A stretch of DNA of 64,000 bases from Ipomoea triloba (Eukaryota > Streptophyta > Magnoliopsida > Solanales > Convolvulaceae). Position numbers and translations under genes: made by a program. The number at the start of each line of letters is the position of its first letter. Positions within the stretch are counted from its first letter, which is position 1. Below the pieces are notes generated by a model. That model saw only the letters and a list, made by a program, of their open reading frames with translations. It was not told the origin of the DNA and searched no databases. This document shows, piece by piece, positions 46,172 through 58,400 of the stretch. The DNA lies in NCBI RefSeq assembly GCF_003576645.1, contig NC_044917.1, positions 2,749,738-2,813,737 of the forward strand, read 5' to 3'.

Positions 46172-48805
46172 TTAGTCCATCCTGCCCTTCAAGATTCTTT
46201 CTGTCACTTCAGTTGGGGTACTGCAAATACAATTCATAACATATAAGTATATGAGAACAAAGTAACTTTAATGTGCAACACCATGCTCTATAAGTCTATA
46301 AAACAACAAAATATTAACGTAGAGCAAACATCTGAAGAAGACTTACACAACGTAAACATGTCCTCCCCAACCACTCAAACAGTCACGGTCAACTGAAGAC
46401 ACGAGTGCCTGAGAGATTGTCTCGAACAAGTCCTCGGGTTCCTGATGCAACATTGAGCAAATGGAATGTCATTAAGATGATCTATAGGCAAAGGAAAAAT
46501 TACAAAAGATAGTGTATTACAAATATGTGATTAAAAGAAAAGGATTCAACTATTAGTGTGCTACTTTTAATTCATCATGTGAAGGAAAGGATAGTAATTA
46601 GTAACGAACCATGTCAGGCTTGTACATTGCTTCACAGGCACCATACAGTGATTCTGAGGCAGTACCCGCAACAACAAAATCTTTGGCAAGTTCTCTACAA
46701 CAAAGGCAAAATAGCTATTAATTTATAGACTTGCCACTTTATTTCTTCATTTCTACATAATAGCATTTTCATTCTCTTAGTTTAACCAACTGAAGGGAGT
46801 TCAATTATTTCTCACAAAAAGAACAATAGAGAGATTGAAAGTGATGCAAGAATCTGAACATGTTCAAGAGATTGAAAGTGAGGAGAATCTGAACATACTT
46901 TGCTCCAATAGAATCCATAGTACAAATGAAAGGCTTGTCTTCATCTCCCAATCCAGCAATCACAGGTTGGCAGAAGTATGGACCAAACCTAGTTCAGAGA
47001 AAAACATTTTCATTTCACAGTTTGTCTTCTTATAATATCAACTGTCACTGGACACAACAGGAATGACAGCAAAAAGAAAAAAATACAGTAGACTTTCTTC
47101 TGATAGTCTAATCAAACAAGAAGGCAGGTAGAGGGATGGTGACGGAGTTGCATAAAAGAGCATGAATACATACACTCAACATCTATTTACCCAAAATTTG
47201 CTTAATACTAATGGAAGTATGGAACATTTGTCCACCATAAGAAAACCACTAGTTTTGGCATAACCTGTTGCACACTCTGCTTCAGAGAAAAAAATCCAAG
47301 TATTGTCAAAGTAGTTTGCTCAGTGGAGCTCCGAAAGTACAATGATTTAAAAGCAAATAGTAAGGAAGTAGATAAGGTGCTATGTGAAATTAATGTAAAC
47401 ATATCAATGTTTGGAAAAATGTTAAAATGAACATAACTCCAAATTGATATATAAAAAATCTTATTTTTCACATTTTCCTATATTTAGATTAAAGGTTATG
47501 ACATTATGGATTTATGGTTGTCTTTATATACATAAGCTTGGAAACAGACACTAAATCTTCTGTCTCTAAACCATCTGAGCACACAATAATAACATTGCAG
47601 TACCATGTAACCATATTATGTTTAGTTGACTTTTTAGATAGGCTCAAACTTGTATATCTTTTGCTCTTTTTAGCCATATACAACCTTATTTCTTGATCTT
47701 TGGCTCTGTAAAGTGGGGTGGCACCCCCCTTGGTGCCAGTTATAACATTTTTACTTATCAAGGGGAAAAAAAACACACACACACACACACATAAAGACAA
47801 ACAAACAAACACTACCCTCAACAAACACGAAACCATATCTATAAGACCCCCCACATAGCATCTACAGCCAATACCACTGGACTATAAGGCATTTGGTACA
47901 CCATATACCTCTGTAAATATTCAGACAGTTACTGACCTTTTCTCATATAAGATTGCAGATACAAGGCTGGCAAAAGTCTCTGGCTTCATATCTCTCTCTT
48001 CTCTAAGTTGATATAACTTGTGGCGGAATACAAGCCGTTGATACCTATAGAGGAAACCCATTGATAAATATAGTGTACAATACATATAATAATATATGAG
48101 CCCTAAAAAACAGTCTCTTAAACCAATAGCCAGATATTCCATGCAATATTTCCATTCCATATGGATCATTTAACCTATTATAGGTAGATGAAAAAAGTTC
48201 TAACAGTTCTAAAAATGATATTTTCGTTTCTAAAAAAAGCATTCAAGTGTACATAGAAACACAGGTGAACACATCCAAAATCGAACCTCTTTGGCTTTTT
48301 CACATCCAAGCATGCTAATTGCTATCATATCTAGTAAATACAAAACCAAAATCCAAACAAGGATCACAGCTTCTACCAAGTTATAGCTTTAACTATAGAA
48401 TTCGGGGATGGGAGGAGCAATTACTTGTGTGCTTTTGATAGTAGCAATAATTTCAATACGAATTCACAAACAGATAACTCCAATTCCATTATCAGATACT
48501 AAAAGCATACTGCGCATTTGCACATACAGAGTTTGGGCATCGGTGGCGAGGCCGGAGAGTCCGAGAAAGAGCTTGCCGTGGATTTTGTAAATCCTCTCGA
48601 AATCAGTGGCGACGGTCTGCAGCTGTACACCGAGCCGCCGATCACTAGCAATGGCGAAGCAATTCTTCCCCACCATCGCCACTAGGGCACTTCCGTTGTA
48701 CTCAAAGATCTGCTCAGCAATTCACATACACATATAAAAATACAATTGGCACAATCAAATACACGCAAACATCTACGTATAGAAGAAAAATATACTTACC
48801 GACAT
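46172..48805 (-). CDS. PBC1: 20S proteasome subunit beta type-3
   Basis: Beta-3 subunit of the 20S core particle in cytosol and nucleus. It is a structural, non-catalytic beta subunit and accordingly lacks a propeptide with the N-terminal active Thr. Seven exons on the minus strand: 48805-48800 (only MS), 48709-48528, 48044-47937, 46988-46899, 46694-46610, 46441-46347, 46220-46172; all phases agree and yield 204 residues, the standard length. Conserved text: [80 protein letters not shown] and [12 protein letters not shown]. The six-base first exon and the GTATGT donor of exon 2 were set by frame and by the family sequence. Intron 3 (about 950 bp) contains a SINE-like sequence. Likely constitutively expressed, as in other plants. 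Confidence 0.95.
47690..47890 (-). repeat. SINE-like sequence in proteasome intron 3
   Basis: On the minus strand TAGTCCAGTGGTA matches a tRNA-type A box, and GGTTTCGTG about 45 bases downstream is a weak B box. A GT microsatellite (CA on the plus strand, 47773-47790) and a T-run follow. No target duplication was identified. Confidence 0.4.
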
Positions 48806-51800
48806 CCTAAGACAGAGGCTAGAGAGAAATCTGGAGGCAGGCGAGAGGTTCTGAATACGAAGAAGAAGAAGAAAGAAGTGTGCCTTTTAACTTTCGTGCC
48901 TGAAGAAATCTTGGATGGCACTCCATTATACTCGCTTTATACTTGGGCTTGATAGAACGGGCTTATTTTTTAGATAAGACCTAAATTATGATACGGGCTT
49001 TCTCAATAAGAATTATTGGCCTGTTGGGTGCCCAATAGGCAAATTATTTCGTGGACTCTAGATTCATTTTACTCCGTATTGTTTTTAGTATAGTAAAAAT
49101 TTATTTTTAAGGTGGACTCTGGAGTCCATCTTGTAAGGTAAGTAAATTATTTGCATGTTTAATTTTAGTATATTAAATATGTTTGGATTACGAGTTTTGT
49201 GGTCAATATTGGTATTATTGATAGCTTCCTTGCGGAATTGTGGGGCCTAATGGGGCCTAAGGAAAGGTTTACGGTTCGGTAGGAAAATGGGGTTCCAAAG
49301 GGTAGTGATGGAGCTTGATTTTGAAACGGTGGTTAAAATAATGAATGACAGTTATGGTGCTAGTGACTTCAGTTTAACGCTCATTTCTAACTGCAAGTTC
49401 CTCGCTTCGGGGTTTGAGGTGGTGGTCTTCAAACATGTCTTGAGTGAAGGTAATAGGTGTACTGATTTCCTCGTGAACCTTGGCCATGCTACAGGGTATG
49501 GTGCGACAATCCTTGAGGATCATCCTGAAGAGTTGTTGGGGCCTCTGCTTGCTGAATGCTGATGCAGGTGGAGCCAAATCCAGAATCGTTAGATAATTCA
49601 TGCTTTGAGCATAAGTGGACGCACCAAAAAAAAAACCCGACACAATAAAATTTCTATATATAGATGAGTTGAAAACTAAAATATATTTATGAATCTAGGG
49701 TGTAGGTAATTAAGTATGAACAAATTTCACAAGATGAAGAAGTAGAGATTGAGCCATGTACACGTGCAGACATATATATACATAATTACATACACATGTG
49801 CACGCGCACACACACGTTGGTGCATAAGAAGAGTAGGCATAATTCTTTTCTTTTTTCTTTTTTTAAGACTACAATCTAACTGGCTTATCCGTAGTACTTG
49901 CTCAACACGTAAGAGTATGCATACTTAAAGATGGAAACTAAGTGGAATGATCAAACCATCACAGATTGAAGTTTCATCACTTCATGGATTCCAATCAATA
50001 CATTTTGGTCGGTAAAAGGCGATGTTCAGTTGGTAAAAGTGCTTCTCACCATAATCGCAATCCAAAAAAACACTTGATGTAGTAAATATTTACCAACACA
50101 ACTACTTTGGACAGAATTTCCAATCATATTTTCAGTCACCATTAACTTTAGTTCAAAGCTTTAAAAATACCCTAATTTTCGTCCATTTTTTAAGATTGGT
50201 CAGAAATGTTGGCCGGCTGGTGTATGCGAGTTTAATTTCTCCCAGTGCATGCACATACACATATCACATATGGAACATATGGATGGATTTAGAAACTGTT
50301 CAAGAATAAAACCCTAAAAACGCATTTAATTAGTGAGTTCAAAATAGAATAGTATTTCTAAAATCGGCATTGCCAATCATATATCCCTATCCCTATAGAA
50401 TAATATAAGCTTGATCAAGTAGGTCTTTGTGCGGGCAATCATTATTCCATGGACCATGATCTACACAGTTGTAGTGATCATAAATAAAAAGTATATTTTT
50501 AATATACGTAAAGTATATTATTTAAGTATTGAAAGTACATTATTTTGTATACTATCAAATTAAATACTCTAATGTACATTAAGTACACAAATACTGTATT
50601 TTTAATATATTAAAAATGTATCTTATATTTATGATAAAAAAAAATTGCCATGTAAATGGCTCAATCAACCATTTTACCCAATCAATCAATTCCGCTAATG
50701 GTTTTCATCAGATAACGCAAGACTTGGTATAAAATGTTAGGCGGTAATTAATTAGTTATTAAGAAGCATAACCACGATTCTTTGATTTGGCATGCCAATT
50801 AAGTTGCTAAGCAATACAAGAAATGCCTAACATTTGGCTCAATCACGTTTCTTTCTACCATTGTAATCCAAAGGCGTACTGTGCGTTGGATCGGATAAAG
50901 TCCACCTGATAATTTCAATCAACAAAGGATCACAAATAAAGCAATCTACATTATTCATAATTAACATATTCAAACAGAGAAACTTAAACTTAAACTTTGT
51001 GGTTACCAATCAACCAACATTTCTATAACCATAAATAATATAATGGATAGGATCTTGTTGAATTGGATGAGAAAATAATCAAATTAATAAGATAAACTTA
51101 ATGGTGTTTGTGTGTATATTTACGTGTGCGCACACATTATCTGACAGTATACACACACGTGATATCATATACTCTACGATATACTTGTATACTTACAATA
51201 ATATTATCAAAGTTAATCCCTACACCTTTCAATGGAACCAAGTATAGCATGTAGGCTTGACAAATGAGGTAGGTTTTTGAGGTAAATAATGCACACAATT
51301 ACAAGGATTATACATACGGATAAATAGTAGGCGTAATTGAAGAACAATCAAAACAAGCGTATGTATATATCAACCAACATAATATATCAAGATTCAAGAA
51401 GCCCAATTACATGCAACTCATTCAAGTTTGTCAGACAATTGGTTTAGTTATCACAAGGTTTCAAGTTCGATTTCTCTTTAAAGCAGTCTATTGGCCTCTT
51501 AATTTGAGTCGATCAGCTATGGACAACCATTTCTGTAATCAAGTTTTTCCCTAAATTAAAGAAACTCAATCACAATAAACCCTAAAATCATAAATCAAGT
51601 TAGAGGTTAGTAGTAGTTTCAAACAAGGCACAACCCATCAATGTAACCATGAGTTGATTCAATTTCGATGTACAGATTCAAAATCCTTAACCCAATAAAT
51701 TTCTTGTTTTTTCGATGAGTTGACCGAGCCACCTAGCTCCACCACAAATTCAAAAGACAAAACTAGAGATCTAATTAAGGTTTCAATCCAATAAATTAAA

Positions 51801-52022
51801 ACATATATATATATGTATACACAAGCAAGAATTCACTAACTAAAGAAGCTACCTTGCTAGCTAGCTTAAACATATGCTTAATTAATACTGTAATTTACAC
51901 AAGAATTCTTCTGATCTGAACAAAGAATCAGGCAGGATATATGTCACTTTACAATTGATTGATCAGCATAGAATCATGAAAACTCAAAACCCTAACAATT
52001 ATTGCACAAATCGATCGATTAA
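48806..52022. other. Intergenic region with LINE remnant and tRNA-like boxes
   Basis: The proteasome promoter lies near 48810-48950. A LINE RNase H remnant is at 49205-49640. Near 50022 (TTCAGTTGGTAAAAGTGC) and 51436 (TTGGTTTAGTTATC followed by AAGTTCGATTTC) there are words like pol III A and B boxes, probably SINE relics. A hairpin word (AAGGTGGACTC/GAGTCCATCTT) at 49109-49132 recalls the ends of the 20-kb element. The rest is AT-rich with no gene seen. Confidence 0.5.
49205..49640 (+). mobile_element. LINE 3' end: RNase H domain remnant with poly-A
   Basis: A frame of about 91 codons reads GFQRVVMELDFETVVKIMN, then FEVVVFKHVLSEGNRCTDFL, then VNLGHATGYGA. This is the end of the RNase H (RVT_3) domain of plant LINEs (typical pattern: ..VVMELDS..V.. 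and H..RE.NR.AD.LA). Upstream, AELWGLMGPKE in another frame extends the domain but is separated by a stop. It ends in a run of A at 49625-49635. It differs from the remnant at 16283-16720, so it is a separate insertion. Confidence 0.75.
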
Positions 52023-52685
52023 CTAATGATTACCTTCACCCTCTTTCTGCTTCCACTCCAACCCTATAAATTTGCAGGGAGAATACCTGATTTTGTACTC
52101 TGTAATGGTCTCAAGCTTCGGAGACCACACCTGATCTCTGGACCCCACAAGTTGCTCGTAATGCTTCTTCAACTCCGGCGTGCTACACAGAATCTTACAG
52201 TCATCGCCATCGTCGCCGCCGGCGGCCTGCAAATTCTCTCCGTTGTTTCCACTCAGAAGATTCACTATAAACTCCGGCACAACCTTGATCGAAACCCTAC
52301 CGTTGGATCCCTTAACGTACTCAAACGCCGCGCTCCTGAAATTGGCCGGCGGCGCGGTGGCGGCGCGCCTGGGGCTGCGCCCCAAGGCGGCGAGAGAGGA
52401 GGCGGAGAGGACGGTGGTGGCGAAACAGTCGAGCGGAAGGACCAGGTAGGTCTGCCCCGCTACGAGCTCGTCGTCGATGGCCAGAATCGGCAGCGGTTGA
52501 CCGATGAAGAAGGAATGTGCATGGCAAACCATGCAGTCCGGGAACTCGAACATCACCTCCCCGGCCACGCGCCGTTTCCCGGCGAGTACGCGGGACTTCC
52601 CGTCGTGGAAAATCAGCGTCACCGGCGACCGGGAAGATGCAATGGTGTGGAGACAGCAGTGCGAAAGTGATGCAGTGTTTCCCAT
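52023..52685 (-). CDS. PADRE (DUF4228) domain protein
   Basis: Member of the plant PADRE/DUF4228 family, small proteins often induced by pathogens and abiotic stress, biochemical role unknown. One exon, 220 residues. It starts MGNTASLSHCC: Gly2 fits N-myristoylation and Cys 10-11 fit palmitoylation, implying membrane attachment. The PADRE core includes SPVTLIFHDGKSRVLAGKRR, VMFEFPDCMVCHAHSFFIGQ, LAIDDELVAGQTYLVLPL. A GC-rich middle and a C-terminal CSTPELKKHYEQLVG, WSPKLETITE segment (with the usual W.P.L..I.E) complete the family pattern. Codon use is much more GC-rich than the surroundings, which explains long shadow frames on the other strand. An AT microsatellite lies about 85 bases upstream. 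Confidence 0.92.
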   Translation of the reverse strand: MGNTASLSHCCLHTIASSRSPVTLIFHDGKSRVLAGKRRVAGEVMFEFPDCMVCHAHSFFIGQPLPILAIDDELVAGQTYLVLPLDCFATTVLSASSLAALGRSPRRAATAPPANFRSAAFEYVKGSNGRVSIKVVPEFIVNLLSGNNGENLQAAGGDDGDDCKILCSTPELKKHYEQLVGSRDQVWSPKLETITEYKIRYSPCKFIGLEWKQKEGEGNH

Positions 52686-52767
52686 TTCTTCAAATCAGAC
52701 AGAAAATAATGCTCAGAGCCGTAGAATTGGTTAGAAATAATATCTGTTAGTTGAGGTTCTATCAACG

Positions 52768-52803
<36 letters not shown>
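52768..52803. repeat. AT microsatellite upstream of the PADRE gene
   Basis: About 17 perfect AT/TA repeats, 85 bases upstream of the ATG, in the expected 5' UTR or core promoter of the minus-strand gene. Likely polymorphic in length. Confidence 0.9.
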
Positions 52804-52805
<2 letters not shown>

Positions 52806-53734
52806 GATTGATTGACTTTGATGAGGTCAATCATGAAGTTGTTTTCTTTTTTTTTTCCCCAAAAAAAATTAAAATACAACTTTTCTCTTGGTTTGCCGGG
52901 GAGAGCGGGGGTCGGTGGTCAGTAATGCCGGCTTTGAATATCCATTAATCAACTTGTGTATATATCATCTTTAATGTGCATAATGTTCATCCAACCAATC
53001 CCTAATAATAACATTCATTAATCAGTAGACTTTACTTACTGCTGCAATGGGGAATTGAAGTTTAACTTTCAAGATTTAATAAATTATCAATACCCTTGAC
53101 CTGGTTTCATACATTGTACATATGCTCAAAATGTTACTAATATAATTAATCCGTGTATTGCTTCTTTCACATGTGTTTGCTCAAATTTAGTTAAAACTCG
53201 GTTGGTGGAATGTTATTTGGAGTAACTTCCAAAAGTCCTAATTAAAGACCAATACATTTGAGGGTATTGGGGTTGAACGATCGATTATGTAATTTTTTAT
53301 CTTAAAATCATAAGTCTATATAGACCACTCGACTATAAGATTATTAGTATTAAGCGATATGATATAACAAAACTTAAAGTTTGTACAAGTTCTTTAAACT
53401 TAGGATAGTGTTGTTACAACTTATATTATGCCAAAACATTAATAATCTATGTATTAATTATATTGCTTCTTTCGTATAGTAGGTGCAGTGTTACGTTTGA
53501 TTGAATTCAATCGAGCCTCGATCAATTGAAACCCATTCAAAATTGCTCTCCCAAGAACCGATAGATTTGAGTTGAGGGCGTTGGGGTCGATTAAATGACT
53601 TGCTATAGTCACGAATTCATATGTATCACTCTAACTACAAGGTTATCAATATTTAGTATCAAATGATGCAACAAAACCTAAAATTTGTAGAATTTATTTA
53701 AACTTAGGATTAGGGTTTTTACAACCTATTTGCC

Positions 53735-54327
53735 ATTTTTCCACTTTTGGTCCTATGACTTTAGTGTTTCCGTCAATTTAGGTACACGACTTTCATTTTG
53801 CCACTTTTAGTCATTGACTTTAATTTTGTTGCCACTTTTAGTCCTTGACTTTGATTTTTTTTTTTCACTTTTAGTCCTTTCGGCCATCCGAGCGACAACT
53901 TTTAATCGAAATCAACAAATTGTTGTGCCATTAAGGGTAATAACGTTTAATGTATTTAGAGATTTATCAATAGACAATTTTACACTTAATGACACAACAT
54001 TTTATTGATTCCGATTAAAAGTTGTTGCTTAAAAAGCGAAGCAGAACAAGCAAATAACGTTTCTTTTTCCTATTTTTTATCTGATTTTATTTATAAATAT
54101 ATTTAGAACTTTATCGAAATACACTTTTACCCTTAATGGCATAACAATTTGTTGATTTCGATTAAAAGTTATCGCTCGGATGGCCGAAAGGACTAAAAGT
54201 GGAAAAAAAATCAAAGTCAAGGACTAAAAGTAACAAGAAAATTAAAGTCAAGGACTAAAAGTGGCAAAATGAAAGTCGTGTACCTAAATTGACGGAAACA
54301 CTAAAGTCATAGGACCAAAAGTGGAAA
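53735..54327. mobile_element. Long inverted-repeat foldback element, about 590 bp
   Basis: The arms 53735-53945 and 54118-54327 are inverted copies sharing CCACTTTTGGTCCTATGACT, TTAGTGTTTCCGTCAATTTA, CTTTCGGCCATCCGAGCGA and TTTTAATCGAAATCAACAAA. Within each arm the word CACTTTTAGTCCTTGACTTT recurs two or three times. The central part is AT-rich. The type resembles the foldback element at 37.7 kb (non-autonomous MULE-like), but no target duplication was found. It has no coding potential. Confidence 0.8.
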
Positions 54328-54446
54328 AAACTCAATAAGTTGATGATATAAATAAAGGCTTTGAAGCTAGCTAGCTAGGTAGATAGCGGTCATAGCGCCC
54401 ATGCTGATCTCTATCGTCTAAATAAAAAAGAAATTTTAACCCACAT

Positions 54447-54447
<1 letters not shown>

Positions 54448-54503
<56 letters not shown>
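54448..54503. repeat. ATA/TAA trinucleotide microsatellite
   Basis: About 18 uninterrupted repeats of AAT in one frame, in non-coding DNA. Confidence 0.95.
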
Positions 54504-54506
<3 letters not shown>

Positions 54507-54990
54507 GTACTAGGCGTCTATGCAGCTGTAATATAATTAATCCCAAAAAGTTAAATTAAATTTATTTGTGTTTCAATTATTTTGCAATTATTACAAAATT
54601 CAAACATTGCAAATAACAACCCAAAAGGTAGTGGTGGTACATGATTCTCATAGTTAGGTGATTTATGCATTATGATATAGGAGCGGGGTTAAGTTAATTT
54701 GTCTAGTGCAAATTCTCATGTACTAATTGTGAGTTTCCCTCGTCAGTCATAAAAAAGTGAAAATAACATGTTTATTGTAAGTCTTTGAGAAATAAATATG
54801 CATTATAAAGAGAATATATCAAATTATAATGACATTTAATTTTATTTTTCATTCATAACAATTCATTGAACAAAGACAATATGAAACTTTGATACTTACA
54901 ATAATGACTTTTTCCAAATCAAACTATGTGAATATAACATTAATTAAATTTGGGTATGCAAATTTTTTTTTTTAAATTACAATATTTAAA

Positions 54991-55082
54991 GTTACAATAA
55001 TTAATTAATCAAATTTACATTAACTGAAAGAATAAAGTTACAATAATTAATTAATCAAATTTACATTAACTGAAAGAATAAA
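54991..55082 (+). repeat. Perfect 46-bp tandem duplication
   Basis: Two adjacent identical 46-base copies, each beginning GTTACAATAATTAATTAATC and ending GAAAGAATAAA. No mismatch, so the duplication is recent. Confidence 0.9.
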
Positions 55083-55244
55083 AAATAAAGATATGCACTC
55101 ATTTTATTTTTTTAAAAATGCAAATAATATGTGTGTAAACAACTACCAAGAGTACATGTCAAGATTCTTAAAATTGAATTTTAAACAACCACATATGAAA
55201 TAAATGTGTATTATTCTAAAAAAAAAATGCATGAAGAATGACTA

Positions 55245-55496
55245 CTCCCTCCGTCCTGAAATGGATGTCTCATTTGCTTTTTGCACGCTTTTTAAGAAAT
55301 TAAAGTAAATGTGATATGCTTTCCAATTATGCCCCCAACTTTTTCACTTTTGGAAATAAAAGCAATAAAGAAATGAAAAGTCATAAGGGTAAAGTTGAAA
55401 AAGTAGAATGATGGTGATGTTCAATTTTAGAAAGAGGACAACATTTTGGGACAAACTAAAAAGGAAAGTAAGACACATAAAATGGGACAGAGGGAT
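55245..55496. mobile_element. Stowaway (Tc1/mariner) MITE, 252 bp
   Basis: The left end CTCCCTCCGTCCTGAAATGG and the right end, reverse complemented, ATCCCTCTGTCCCATTTTA carry the classic Stowaway terminal repeat. TA flanks both sides (55243-55244 and 55497-55498), the expected 2-bp target duplication. Confidence 0.93.
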
Positions 55497-58400
55497 TAAT
55501 AATTTAAAACAATACATTTTTTGTACTTTTTTTTCTCAACGTGCCGCGTGCGCTCTAATACGGAGTACGGAGTATTATTTTAATAATTTTTTTTTTTTGC
55601 AAAACATTATTTTAATAACTCTTAATTTCCTCCATCTTCTTGCCCATCCTACTCCAATGGCCAAAATTTTCTTCTCCCTTGGCCAAATTTCGATTGGACT
55701 TTTACTACATTTTTGTTTTATTAAAATCACTGATTAATATCCAAAAATCACTATTTAATATTTATTACATAATTTGTTATAGTATGAGACTGTCTAACAT
55801 TATATTAGATGATTTTCAAATATATAATATTCTATAACGAAAATATAAAACTTTCATATATATCATAAGTCCGAAATTGATAAACTTGATAGCCAATAGG
55901 GCTGGATTGATTGACATTCGTAATTATATTTTATTTGTTTCACATGAAACGATGATTCCACACAATATCAATTGAAATGTTATATTATTGTATTGAATTC
56001 ATTTTTGTATTTAATTTGTCATGTAAACTTTTTATTGACTCGTGGAATTAAGGGTAATCAATTTAGAGCATACATATTTAATGAAAACAATATTTTTAAA
56101 ATTTGTATATAATTTCATATATTTGAGAGTAAACAATATAATTAACTTGGGGAATATAGTATTTCTTTTATTCGATTTTTATAAAATTGGCTTTGTTGTT
56201 CATGGTTATTAATTAATGAGCTCATCTACCCCTAATTAATTATAATTTCTTTTGGACCATACGTTTGGTTTGGTTTAGTTTGTTTTATCAGTTTCTATAA
56301 TAATTAATAATCAACCATATTTAATAAATGCAAGTGCAACCACCACAGCAGATATTTAACGGCTGTTTAATTTGTAATTTCACGGTGGGTAACTGTCACA
56401 ATTGCATTTAATTGAGGTTCTTTAAAGTGTTACAATATTGAGTTTATATTAGGACATATTATCGAATACTGATTACGAATTTTTCTTTTTATAAAAAAAC
56501 AATAATAATTATTCTATAACCATTAAACATTGTGTGACTCTGGATATAAAATAAAGTTTTAGCTAACATTTTCTTTTTGTAAAACGTCGTAATTACTTAT
56601 AGAACTCGATTTTCTAATTCAAAGATTAATTAAATTAGGAACTAACTCAAACAAAAAGGACCACATAACAATTCAACAATACAAGGATAAACACATACAT
56701 ATAGTAATCATACTTTTATTCCGCATTATGTGTATATTAACGGATACTAAACATATACATGTACAAAAATAGCTACGCCATTTTCAACTCCACCGATTTT
56801 TGATTTACTTTTATGTGAACTACCTTCCCATCGTTTCCCATGCATTTTGAGTCAATCCTGCTCATCGAGATTTGATCCGTGATGACCATTCATTTTGAAT
56901 AGTAACAAGATGTCACCACACTACGTAATAGTTTACACTACCTATTATATTTATTATTCATGAGTCAAATCAATTCTTTTTTCTTTACTTATGTTTTAAA
57001 AATATTTTTAATTTTAATTTTTTGTATATTATAGTGTTTTTAATGGAGTTTGTAAATAGATAAATTTCATATATTACTATTAAACTTAATATTATGAAAG
57101 TAAATTAAAAATAACTTTAATTAAAGATCTATTAAGTGAACCAGATATATAAAATGAAACGGATCAAATAATACTTTTTGTGCAACTAAATTTGTTGATT
57201 TGCCCTACTTCCCTGACCTATGGTCCAAAGCGACTTTGCTGTTCAAGCATATATGTCCAAACCGACCCGAGTGAACCATTGAATTAATGAACCCTAATTT
57301 TAATTTCTTTTGGACGATACATTGGCCTTCCTGTGTGTGTTCATAAACCTAAAATCATAGACAATCAACGCCACGTGGTTAGCTCTACTAATCGCTGACC
57401 AAAAAGGCATTTTTTAGAATCTAGCTAAGCCATGCATGTACTCATAACTTAAAAATAAAAATAAAAAATTAAACACTATTTTCTTTACATTTGTGGTACA
57501 TTACATTGTATAGAAATTTATCCATTATTTAAAAACAAAAACAAAAACAAAAAAACAAAAAAAAAAAACTTTTTCTCCGACCTAAAGGTAGATCAATAGA
57601 TGAATACTAATTCTTCGTCTTTGGACGATTAGAAATGAAAAGGGATGGTTGAGTTTTAAAAAAAGTATTTTAAATTATTAAAATAGATTAAAAAGTAACT
57701 TTTTAAAAAGTTAACTATCACCTTTACTTACCATCAGAAATATATGTCATTTTCGATTCAATTATACAATTTTAAACTTTTCAGTGATTAATTATAATTT
57801 TTAAATTGAATGTTCTAATTATAATTTTGTGTGTAGTTTTCATCGTTAATTGAAAATCAAAATTGTTAGAGCCAACCATATTAAAGTTGTGATAATGATC
57901 ATGATGAGGACCATCATTTTCCAAAGCCCTAGAGATATTATTGTGGTCCACGACTTATAGTCCAAGTAGCTGGAAAGATGTTTGTATATCTGTATCTATT
58001 TATATACATTTGACTAGTAAAACTCCAATTTAAACTTGACCATCATAATCGATCTCATGGTTCATGCATGTCGATCACTAACCTGAAAAGGCCGGAAATG
58101 CATTTATTATTACTCCAATTTGTAATTAATATAATGTTTACAAAAAATAATAATATTATTTAGTTGATTGGTTTAATATTTAATTTACATAAAAGTTCGC
58201 ACTCGCTACCTCAAAGTGCGCTATATATGGATGAAACTCGCATTGTAATCTTAACCGTCAAAGAATTATATAATAAGGAGATTTAATTACCAGTCTAATT
58301 AAATTATTCATAATTGACTAACTCAAACTGAGAAGTGTAATAGGTAGTAGGTCTCAGAAGAGTTGAATTTGTTTTGTTGGTTGGTTTAATATGCTCTGAT

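Noticed and set aside
52026..52670. A 214-codon frame on the plus strand opposite the PADRE gene
   Set aside because: It is the antisense shadow of a GC-rich coding exon, with arginine-glycine-rich nonsense text and no domain.
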